Assembly: GCA_013416395.1 (NCBI GenBank)
Contig: JACCEP010000009.1
Coordinates: forward strand, 1 to 64,000
Direction: 5' to 3'
DNA: 64,000 nucleotides
Source of the DNA: Alcaligenaceae bacterium
Lineage (GTDB): Bacteria; Pseudomonadota; Gammaproteobacteria; Burkholderiales; Burkholderiaceae_B
Under the pieces are notes generated by a model. That model did not search any database. It was not told the DNA's origin and saw only the letters and a list, made by a program, of their open reading frames with translations. Shown here in pieces: positions 33,034 to 40,363 of this stretch. Position 1 is the stretch's first letter; every line of letters begins with the position of its first letter. The translations under genes and the position numbers were made by a program.

Positions 33034-34239
33034 ATGCCGTCTTATCAGTACGAAGCCGTTGATGACATGGGACGCAGCGACCGTGGCATGATCGATGCCG
33101 ACAGCGAACGCAGTGCGCGACAGGCACTGCGCGCCCGAGGGCTTTTGCCGCTGTCCGTGCATGAGACACGTAGGCGCGGCACGCAGAAGTGGTTTGCCGG
33201 TTCCAGAATCAGCGATGCCGACCTGGGCTGGCTAACGCGTCAGCTTGCCAGCCTGCTGGCCGCCAGGTTGCCGTTAGAGGCTGCACTGCGCGCCACACTA
33301 GAACAAGCTGAGCGTAAGCATGTGGCCCAAACACTGGCTGCCGTGCGTGATGACGTGCGTGCCGGTCATCGTCTTGGTGATGCGCTGGCCGCCCACCCCA
33401 GACACTTTCCCGAGATCTACCGCGCTCTGGTTGATGCCGGTGAGCAGTCGGGTGATCTGGCTCAGGTGCTTGAAAAACTGGCTGACTATATCGAGTCACG
33501 CGGTGCATTGCGCAATAAGGTGCTCACTGCATTTATTTACCCGGCCATTGTCACCATGGTGTCCATCGGCATCGTAATTTTCTTGCTAAGTTATGTGGTG
33601 CCGCAGGTGGTGGGTGCTTTTTCTCAGGCACATCAGTCGTTGCCCTTGCTCACGCGCATCATGCTTGCGGCCAGCGCCGCAGCGCGCCAATGGGGGCTGA
33701 TCGCGGTTATTTGCCTGGTCGTGCTCATCGGCTTATGGCGCTTGCATCTTCGACAACCAGCAGCCCGCCTGGCCTGGGATGCCCGTGTGTTGAAGTTGCC
33801 GATACTCGGTCGATATGCGCAGGGTGTGGACGTGGCACGATTCTCGGCCACGCTGGCCATACTCACGGGTAGTAATGTGCCATTGCTTGCTGCCCTCGAT
33901 GCGGCGCGCCGCACACTCAGAAACCGCAAGCTGCAGACCGCAGTCGATGATGCGACCCGTCGGGTGAGGGAGGGCAGCCCGCTGGCTCAGGCGCTGCAGG
34001 TGCAGAAAGTGTTTCCGTCGTTGTTAATCCACCTGGTTGGGAGCGGCGAACGTACGGGCGAGTTGCCGGCCATGCTGGATCGCGCAGCGGGTGTATTGTC
34101 GGTTGAGCTTGAACGGCGCGCCATGACCATGACGGCGGTGCTCGAACCCATGATGATTCTGATCATGGGCGGTATCGTACTGGTGATTGTGCTGGCCGTG
34201 ATGATGCCGATTATCGAAATCAATCAGCTGGTGCAATAG
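33034..34239 (+). CDS. gspF: GspF, type II secretion inner-membrane protein
   Basis: A 401-residue polytopic protein with two GspF domains: SRISDADLGWLTRQLASLLAARLPLEAAL and VDVARFSATLAILTGSNVPLLAAL, each followed by the E/D-x-G-x-x-S pattern (DAGEQSGDLAQVL, GSGERTGELPAML), with three membrane segments ending IMGGIVLVIVLAVMMPI. It is the core of the assembly platform. Start 33034 follows GGAG with nine bases of spacing; an earlier ATG would run into gspE. It ends the T2SS cluster; no strong terminator is evident in the 122-base gap that follows. Confidence 0.95.
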   Translation: MPSYQYEAVDDMGRSDRGMIDADSERSARQALRARGLLPLSVHETRRRGTQKWFAGSRISDADLGWLTRQLASLLAARLPLEAALRATLEQAERKHVAQTLAAVRDDVRAGHRLGDALAAHPRHFPEIYRALVDAGEQSGDLAQVLEKLADYIESRGALRNKVLTAFIYPAIVTMVSIGIVIFLLSYVVPQVVGAFSQAHQSLPLLTRIMLAASAAARQWGLIAVICLVVLIGLWRLHLRQPAARLAWDARVLKLPILGRYAQGVDVARFSATLAILTGSNVPLLAALDAARRTLRNRKLQTAVDDATRRVREGSPLAQALQVQKVFPSLLIHLVGSGERTGELPAMLDRAAGVLSVELERRAMTMTAVLEPMMILIMGGIVLVIVLAVMMPIIEINQLVQ

Positions 34240-34361
34240 AGTTTGGTAAGGAAGGGAGCCTCTTTGCAAGGGAGGCGAGCCTGTGTTCGATGGCGGGGCG
34301 ACGTTGGAAATCGCAATTTAGCGTTTAACACTCAGGTTGCGTGCAGCTATTGGCCGTGCAA

Positions 34362-35132
34362 TCACAGCGTAGAAAGTTTGCTGGCTAACTGAGTCATTTT
34401 GTCCAGATACATGTCGCGCAACTGGTTTGCGGCTACAAATTTTGTGTTTACTGTCACGCTCAGTGCCATGGAGGTTTGATCCGCGTCCATTTTTACCGGA
34501 ACCGCAATCGCTGCCATCCCTAGTTCGATTTCTTGATCAAGAATACAGAACCCATCTTCTGCGGTTTTTTTGATCAGATGTTTCAGCTGGCTTTTTTCGA
34601 AAATTGTGTATTCGGTGTATGGCCTAAGGGTTTCCCGATGTAGATATGTATCGAGTTCATCCGCGTCGAGCATGGCAAGGAGCACCCGCCCCACCGAAGT
34701 GCAGTAAGCCGGCAGACGGCTGCCCAGCCCTATGTGTTTCTGGATCAGCCTTTTGCTTTGGAAGCGCGACAGATACACAACTTCGTGATTGCTCATTATG
34801 GCCAGCGCACAGTTTGTGTAGATGCTGTTGCCCAGTTGGTCGAGATAGGGCTGGCTTGCTTCCACCAGCCTGGACGACGAAAAGTAAGAGTGCCCCAGTT
34901 GCAGAATGCTGGGATCAAGCGAAAACCTGCTGCCATGCGTCTGGGCAAAGCCGAGCTGCGTCAGCGTATAAAGACATCGCCTGACGACTGACCTGTCCAG
35001 TTTGGTAATGCGTGCCAGTTCAGCGATAGTCATGGGGGTTTTGCGGTCTGCAAATGCCGTAATGACGAGCAGCCCGCGCGCAAGAGACCGCATGAAGTTG
35101 GGGTCGCCCTCTAATTCGCGAAAGTCTTCCAT
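34362..35132 (-). CDS. IclR-family transcriptional regulator
   Basis: A 256-residue IclR regulator: winged helix (MRSLARGLLVITAFADRKTPMTIAELARITKLDRSVVRRCLYTLTQLGF spread over residues 14-62) and a GAF-like effector domain (GLGSRLPAYCTSVGRVLLAMLDADEL and EDGFCILDQEIELGMAAIAVPV). This is the PcaR/PobR style seen with CoA-dependent aromatic or fatty-acid genes. Start 35132 (MEDFRELEG) was preferred over an ATG eleven codons earlier because the upstream residues are not conserved in type. It is the last gene of a five-gene group on the minus strand. An operator-like motif is 58 bases upstream of its start. Confidence 0.92.
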   Translation of the reverse strand: MEDFRELEGDPNFMRSLARGLLVITAFADRKTPMTIAELARITKLDRSVVRRCLYTLTQLGFAQTHGSRFSLDPSILQLGHSYFSSSRLVEASQPYLDQLGNSIYTNCALAIMSNHEVVYLSRFQSKRLIQKHIGLGSRLPAYCTSVGRVLLAMLDADELDTYLHRETLRPYTEYTIFEKSQLKHLIKKTAEDGFCILDQEIELGMAAIAVPVKMDADQTSMALSVTVNTKFVAANQLRDMYLDKMTQLASKLSTL

Positions 35133-35189
35133 GTAACGCCACCCCCTCAAAAGAATCCGGTGCAACTATACAGCCGTAAATTAATTTTG

Positions 35190-35209
35190 TGTGCGATTAG
35201 CGAACATTT
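35190..35209. promoter_or_regulatory. Candidate IclR operator (copy 1)
   Basis: The 20 bases from TGTGCG through CATTT (TGTGCG, ATTAG, CGAACA, TTT) match a second site at 39410-39429 on the opposite strand at 19 of 20 positions. The half-sites TGTGCG and CGAACA are imperfect complements (5 of 6 bases), giving a 6-5-6 pseudo-palindrome. It lies 58 bases before the IclR gene, fitting autoregulation. Confidence 0.65.
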
Positions 35210-35311
35210 GGGGCTTTATGGAGACAAGCTCAGGCAGCGAAGAGGGGGCTGATGCTTGACCGCTAAACCCAATCGCTAACGGTCGGGTTCAGCCTTGCGT
35301 GGTTGTTGCTT

Positions 35312-36088
35312 TTATTTTTGAAACTGCGCGCGGGTTGCGCGGGCCTCGTTACCCTGACTGCACATAAGCAGCTGATCAAGATCCATATGGCTTGATAAAT
35401 GATTGAGGGCATGGTTGTGTGCGTTGACTGCTTTTTTGGTCATCTTTACGATAACGCCGGTTGTTCGCCCAAGCTTTTCTGCCAGTGCCAGCGCTGTGTT
35501 GCGCGCTTCGCCGTCATCAACAACCCAGTCGGCCAGCCCCCAGTCTAGTGCGGTTTGGCTATCGATTTTGTCGCCCAGCAAAATGATTTGCTTGGCGCGC
35601 GAACCACCTACCAACGTGTTGAGCCGGGGTATGGTCTGCCAGCCTAGCGGTATGCCGATCTGTGCCTCGGGTACAAGAAAATAGCTGCTGCGTGCCGCAA
35701 CGCGCCAGTCACAGCTGACCGCGAGCGCCACACCGCCGCCGATGATCAACCCTTCGATCGCAGCAATAGTGATTTGCGGAATTTCTTCCCAGGCCTTGCA
35801 CATTCTTGGCCCCCAGGAGGAAAGAATGCGCAGCTCATCCAGGCTAAGGTGGTCGACCGTCCAGCGCTCAGGATCCTTCAGGTCAACGCCTGCCGAGAAC
35901 TCTGATTTTGTGCCGGTCAAAATGACGCAGGAAATGTCGGCATTGTCCTGGAAAGACTCTGCAATGCGTGTCAGCTTCTTGATCGCCTTCAGGGATAATG
36001 CGTTGCGACGGCCTCCACGGTTGTAAGTGACCACGGCAACCTGGCCTATGGTTTCCACGACAATCTCTTCTTGATTTTCAGTAGTCAT
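35312..36088 (-). CDS. Enoyl-CoA hydratase/isomerase family protein (1)
   Basis: A 258-residue crotonase-fold enzyme. VVTYNRGGRRNALS opens the fold, SAGVDLKDPERW holds the first oxyanion loop, and AIEGLIIGGGVALAVSCDWRVAA the second; PEAQIGIPLGWQTIPRL carries the acidic residue region, with Trp in place of the usual Gly-Gly-Thr. The C-terminus ends in RAQFQK. It would hydrate, isomerise or hydrolyse an acyl-CoA. Second crotonase of the same operon, 77 bases after the first. The substitution suggests a specialised substrate. Confidence 0.9.
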   Translation of the reverse strand: MTTENQEEIVVETIGQVAVVTYNRGGRRNALSLKAIKKLTRIAESFQDNADISCVILTGTKSEFSAGVDLKDPERWTVDHLSLDELRILSSWGPRMCKAWEEIPQITIAAIEGLIIGGGVALAVSCDWRVAARSSYFLVPEAQIGIPLGWQTIPRLNTLVGGSRAKQIILLGDKIDSQTALDWGLADWVVDDGEARNTALALAEKLGRTTGVIVKMTKKAVNAHNHALNHLSSHMDLDQLLMCSQGNEARATRAQFQK

Positions 36089-36165
36089 TGATAAGTATTC
36101 AGTTCTAGGTTTTTAAAAACGGTATCTTCGGGCCAGACGCGTCTGACCTCTGCATTGAAGTGCGC

Positions 36166-36897
36166 CTACCGCTTGGCCGATTTTTTGATTTGTGCCTGTG
36201 TCTCGTCTGACGCAAGGCGTTCAGCGTACATCTTCACTTCGTTGTCGAACGCCTCTTGAAGCCCGCCTTGCGACCATCCCTTGAGCATGGATTTGGTCAG
36301 TTTGATGGAGCCTTGTGGCAAGCCGGCGAGTGAATTCGCCATTTCTCTGGCTTTGCCCAGCGTTTCGCCGCTTTCAGTCAGCGCGGTAATAAAGCCTGAA
36401 TCCAGAGCCTCCTGCCCATCAAAATACCGGCAGCTCAATAGCCACTCGGTCGCCTTACGTTGACCCACAAGCTTTTCGAGCAGAAGCGACGAGCCGCCCT
36501 CTGGACAAAGCCCCAGCGCGACAAAAGGCAGGCGGAACTTGACGTTGGCAGTGGCGTAGACGAAGTCGCAATGTTGCAGCAGCGTGGTGCCGATGCCGAT
36601 GGCATAGCCCTCGACGGCGGCAATCAAAGGCACCTTGACCTGGCTGATAGCGCGCAGAAACGTTACGGCAGGTGAGTCTCCCGGCCCACGCTTGCGCTGA
36701 AAATCCTTTAGGTCTGCGCCCGCTGTAAAACAGCTGTTGGCACCGTAAAGAATAATTGCCTTGCAGTCGTCACCGGAGCCGTATTTGTGCAGTATTTCTG
36801 TCAGCTGGTGGTACATGTCGTGGGTCAGTGCATTCTTGGCTTCCGGCCGGTTCATGCAAATCTCGAGAACGTCGTTTTCAATTGCGGTTTCAATCAT
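36166..36897 (-). CDS. Enoyl-CoA hydratase/isomerase family protein (2)
   Basis: A 243-residue crotonase-fold enzyme: ICMNRPEAKNALT, FTAGADLKDFQRKRG, AVEGYAIGIGTTLLQHCDFVYA and the catalytic Glu in GLCPEGGSSLLL. The single Glu in this position is typical of 3,2-enoyl-CoA isomerases, while a hydratase would also have one in the earlier loop. It starts 24 bases after the CoA-transferase stop and is part of that operon. Confidence 0.9.
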   Translation of the reverse strand: MIETAIENDVLEICMNRPEAKNALTHDMYHQLTEILHKYGSGDDCKAIILYGANSCFTAGADLKDFQRKRGPGDSPAVTFLRAISQVKVPLIAAVEGYAIGIGTTLLQHCDFVYATANVKFRLPFVALGLCPEGGSSLLLEKLVGQRKATEWLLSCRYFDGQEALDSGFITALTESGETLGKAREMANSLAGLPQGSIKLTKSMLKGWSQGGLQEAFDNEVKMYAERLASDETQAQIKKSAKR

Positions 36898-36921
36898 GTC
36901 TATTCCTTTTCTGCCCGTGTT

Positions 36922-38181
36922 TTAACTATGAGTCTCGGGTGTTTTCTGACCGCATCGAATTACATTGCGGGTGTTCAGGCTTTCAATTTCAGCTTCTGAA
37001 AGGTCTAGCATTTCCATCAGCATGGATCGGGTGTGCCGGCCCAGTTTGGGGGGGGAATGCTTGTACTGGACGGGTGTGCGGCTGAATTTGATGGGGTTTG
37101 CAATCAGTCGAACACTGGCATCGTCATCTTCGTTTTTGACCTCCACGGCCATTTCGCGATGGACGATTTGGGGGTGAGCAAACACCTCTTCGTAATCGTT
37201 GATTTTTCCGTGCGGGATGTCCATTTCTGTAAACACCCTCAACCAGGTTTCGAAGCTTTGCGCCCGAATGGTTTCTTCGACCTGCGCCAGCAGTTCGTCG
37301 CGGTGGTTAATGCGCCCGGTAGCGGTTTTGTAACGGGCGTCTGCGCCAAGATCTGTTCGCTGGATAGCTTTGCACAAACGTTGCCATTGCACGTCGTTGG
37401 CGACAGCGACCACGATCTGACCGTCGCTGGCATCGAATATTTGGTAAGGCACCAGTGCAGGGTGGGCATTGCCCCAACGGCGGGGTTTGATGTCATTCAT
37501 TAGATGATATGTGCCCTGGTTTGACGCCAGGGCAGCGACACAGTCCAGCAGTGACATGTCGATATATTGGCCTGCGCCAGTAGTATTTTTGAAATTTAGT
37601 GCTGCAAGAATGGCCGTCGATGCGTAAAGCCCAGTTGTTAAATCCGCGATGGGCACGCCCGACTTTTGAGGGCCGCCGCCGGGCAAGTCGTCTCGCTCTC
37701 CGGTAATGCTCATCAGGCCACCTTCTGCCTGAAAGACAAAGTCGTAGCCTGGACGGCTTGCGTAAGGGCCCGTCTGGCCATACCCGGTAATGGAGCAGTA
37801 GATAATCTCGGGGTTCACCTTCTTGATGCTTTCATAATCCAGCGCATACCTTGCCAGATCACCTACTTTGAAGTTCTCTATGAATACATCACACTTGGCG
37901 GCCAGCGCCTGGATGAGTTTCGCACCTTCGGGCGTAGCAATATCTACGCCTATAGACTTCTTGCTTCGATTGGTCGATGCGTAATAAGTGGCGTCGGTCG
38001 AGGCCTGCCCGCTGGTGTCTGTCGCCCATGGTGGGCCAAGGTGTCGCGTGTCATCGCCTTTGGTCGGGTGCTCTATCTTGATTACCTCTGCGCCCAGATC
38101 GGCCAGCATCTGCGTGCACCAGGGGCCAGCGAGAATTCGTGAAAGGTCTAATACCTTTATGCCCTGCAAAGCCTCATTCAT
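36922..38181 (-). CDS. CaiB/BaiF family III CoA-transferase
   Basis: A 419-residue family III CoA-transferase. The opening GIKVLDLSRILAGPWCTQMLADLGAEVIKIE is the family signature, the catalytic Asp is in VPIADLTTGLYA (about residue 180), and the C-terminal VGSGR-like part is replaced by KHSPPKLGRHTRSML. It moves CoA from a donor acid to a substrate carboxylate taken up by the cell. In the operon with the Bug receptor and two crotonases, it would activate the imported acid. Confidence 0.92.
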   Translation of the reverse strand: MNEALQGIKVLDLSRILAGPWCTQMLADLGAEVIKIEHPTKGDDTRHLGPPWATDTSGQASTDATYYASTNRSKKSIGVDIATPEGAKLIQALAAKCDVFIENFKVGDLARYALDYESIKKVNPEIIYCSITGYGQTGPYASRPGYDFVFQAEGGLMSITGERDDLPGGGPQKSGVPIADLTTGLYASTAILAALNFKNTTGAGQYIDMSLLDCVAALASNQGTYHLMNDIKPRRWGNAHPALVPYQIFDASDGQIVVAVANDVQWQRLCKAIQRTDLGADARYKTATGRINHRDELLAQVEETIRAQSFETWLRVFTEMDIPHGKINDYEEVFAHPQIVHREMAVEVKNEDDDASVRLIANPIKFSRTPVQYKHSPPKLGRHTRSMLMEMLDLSEAEIESLNTRNVIRCGQKTPETHS

Positions 38182-38285
38182 AACGCGATAACATCCTCAA
38201 AATATTCTAATAGCGATCAACACCAGGCATCAGGCGAATTCGCTGGCACGGCCACCAACATAATGCGGTGGCCGCTGGTTCTTGA

Positions 38286-39296
38286 TCAATCTATGTTCTT
38301 GAAATCGATCTTCTTGACTACGGCGCCCCACTTGCTGATCTCTTGTTTTATGAAGCCGCCAAATTCATCTGTAGTCATATACTTGGGCACCGAGCCTAGC
38401 TGCTCCAGTTGAGTTCTAACCTTGGGGTCAGCCAGAATTTCTTTCATGGCAAGATTAATCTTCGTCACAATAGGCTCTGGTGTGCCCGCCGGCGCAACAA
38501 TGCTCGTCCATGAGTACGCTTCAAAACCCGGAAACCCCGACTCGTTGAACGTTGGTACATCGGGCAATGCTGGCGTACGCTCCAGTGTGGCCACGGCCAG
38601 CGCACGTACCTTGCCTGCCTTGATCTGCGGTAAAGCCGTCGGCAGGTTGTCAAACATCGAGCCAATTCTTCCGCTGATCAAGTCCGTGACGGCAGGGCTG
38701 CTTCCGCGGTAGGGAACGTGTTGCATTTCGGCGCCGGTTACTTGTTTGAAAAGTTCGCCCGCCAGATGAACGGATGACCCATTTCCAGGTGACCCAAATG
38801 TCATTTTTCCAGGGTTGGCCTTTACGTAGGCGGTGTATTCCTTGAGTGTCTTAATGGGCGGATCCAAAGGCACCACCAGAATGTCAGGCACGCTGCATAT
38901 GAAGGAAACCGGAACAAAACTGGTTTCCATGTCGTACTTAGCCTTGGTTGGCAGGCTTGGGTTTATAGCGTTTGATGCGGTGGCCACAAACAGGGTGTAG
39001 CCATCAGGCTTGGCCCTGGCAGCTGCATCGGCTGCAATATTGCTATTGGCACCGCTCTTGTTTTCGACCACTACGGTTTGCCCCAGCTTGATACTTAATT
39101 GCTGTGCAACGATGCGCGCAGTGCCGTCAGTCGTGCCGCCCGGCGCATAACCCACAAGCAGGCTAATGGGTTGATCTGGCCAATTGTCGACGTTCTCGCC
39201 ATGCGCCAAAGAGGGAATGAATGAAGCACTTGCTATCAGACTGGCTGCCAGTACTGTTATTGCGGTTCCAGCGAAGTTTTTGGACTTGAAGAGCAT
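38286..39296 (-). CDS. Bug-type TTT substrate-binding protein
   Basis: A 336-residue periplasmic receptor. The signal peptide ends near residue 32 (LAHGE), followed by WPDQPISLLVGYAPGGTTDGTARIVAQQL, VVENKSGANSNIAADA and later LPDVPTFNESGFPGFEAYSW, all Bug hallmarks; Asp in GGTTDG contacts carboxylates. First gene of the CoA-transferase/crotonase group (105-base gap). No TctAB adjacent, so a distant transporter is likely used. The candidate IclR site sits 114-133 bases before its start. Confidence 0.93.
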   Translation of the reverse strand: MLFKSKNFAGTAITVLAASLIASASFIPSLAHGENVDNWPDQPISLLVGYAPGGTTDGTARIVAQQLSIKLGQTVVVENKSGANSNIAADAAARAKPDGYTLFVATASNAINPSLPTKAKYDMETSFVPVSFICSVPDILVVPLDPPIKTLKEYTAYVKANPGKMTFGSPGNGSSVHLAGELFKQVTGAEMQHVPYRGSSPAVTDLISGRIGSMFDNLPTALPQIKAGKVRALAVATLERTPALPDVPTFNESGFPGFEAYSWTSIVAPAGTPEPIVTKINLAMKEILADPKVRTQLEQLGSVPKYMTTDEFGGFIKQEISKWGAVVKKIDFKNID

Positions 39297-39409
39297 TGTC
39301 TACCTCTGTTATCACTCGGTGGTTTAGTGTTTCTATTCTGCGCGGGCAGCCGGGCCCAGGTCTAGGCAATGCGGGTTTCGGAGACGCAGATATGCGGCCA
39401 AAAAACAAG

Positions 39410-39429
39410 AAATGTTCGTTAATCGCACA
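39410..39429. promoter_or_regulatory. Candidate IclR operator (copy 2) in a 395-base spacer
   Basis: The 20 bases here match the site at 35190-35209 in inverted orientation with one mismatch, and read TGTGCG-ATTAA-CGAACA-TTT on the minus strand. It is upstream of the Bug gene that begins the five-gene group. The spacer 39297-39691 shows no reading frame or other motif I can support. Confidence 0.65.
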
Positions 39430-39691
39430 AAATCGTGCCATGTTTACGAAGCGCTGCTGTCTGTGGCTAAGGGAAAGTGAATGTGTCCAATAATGGGATG
39501 ACGCCGTGCGTTGCGGTGTATTGACCAAGATATCGGTATGCTGTGATAGCGGGTTGATTTCTTGCACAACAAGGGCGACGGGTTTGTATGCGTTGCGCGG
39601 TTACGGCAATGTGCTCATGATGTGGGCGGTAGGGCGCATACCAACCGTCCGTAGCCATCGTCAAAACATAGCTTGATCAACAGAGGCCGGC

Positions 39692-40363
39692 ATGCGCATA
39701 TTGTTAGTGGAAGACAATCCTGATCTGGGTGATGCCATTGAAAGCAAGCTCAGTGCCAGTGGTCATTGCGTTGAATGGGTGCGCGACGGCAACTCGGCCT
39801 TGACGTGGGTGGTCAGCGGCGATTTTGATGCCATTGTTCTTGACATCATGCTGCCCCAAAAAGACGGCTTTGCCGTGTTGCGTGAGTTGCGGGCGGCAGG
39901 CTGTGAGGCGCAAGTGCTGGTTGTGACCGCGCGCTCCGAAATCGAAGACAAGGTCAATATGCTGGATCTGGGTGCCGATGATTACCTGGTGAAGCCATTT
40001 GATCTGCGCGAGCTCGAGGCCAGGCTGCGTGCTCTGGTGCGCCGCCCGGCAGGCGCGACGACCAGCCTGGTGCAGTATGGAGACCTTTCTCTTGATATGG
40101 CAGGGCGCGTGGCAAGCCGCTGTGGTCAGCCGCTGGATCTTGGCAGGCGAGAGTTTCGGCTTCTTGAGGTTTTGCTGGGGCGCATGGGCCAAACGTTGCA
40201 CAAAGAACGACTGATGACTCAGGTTTTTAATGCGGATGACGATGTATCGACCAATGCGCTTGAGCTTCAAGTGTCGCGACTGCGCAAAAAGCTGCAGGGG
40301 TCTTCGGTTGAAATCGTGACGGTACGCGGCGTAGGCTATCAGGCGCGTTGCCATGAGCAGTAA
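39692..40363 (+). CDS. OmpR/TctD-type response regulator
   Basis: A 223-residue regulator: receiver domain with acidic Glu/Asp near residues 7-8, phosphoacceptor Asp51 (LDIMLPQKDG), TAR and switch Lys101 (YLVKPFDL); winged-helix domain from about 125 (LDLGRREFRLLEVLLGRMGQTLHKERL, VSRLRKKLQG, VRGVGYQ). It pairs with the fused kinase downstream, whose ATG overlaps its stop by 11 bases, and is expected to control the neighbouring ABC transporter genes. Confidence 0.95.
   Translation: MRILLVEDNPDLGDAIESKLSASGHCVEWVRDGNSALTWVVSGDFDAIVLDIMLPQKDGFAVLRELRAAGCEAQVLVVTARSEIEDKVNMLDLGADDYLVKPFDLRELEARLRALVRRPAGATTSLVQYGDLSLDMAGRVASRCGQPLDLGRREFRLLEVLLGRMGQTLHKERLMTQVFNADDDVSTNALELQVSRLRKKLQGSSVEIVTVRGVGYQARCHEQ

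Noticed and set aside
34258-34291. GC-rich possible terminator after gspF
   Set aside because: The stem is about five base pairs (GCCTC and GAGGC) without a T-run, too weak to call.
39671-39680. TTGATCAA near the response regulator start as a Fnr-type site
   Set aside because: The half-sites are adjacent with no four-base spacer, and no suitable -10 was found.
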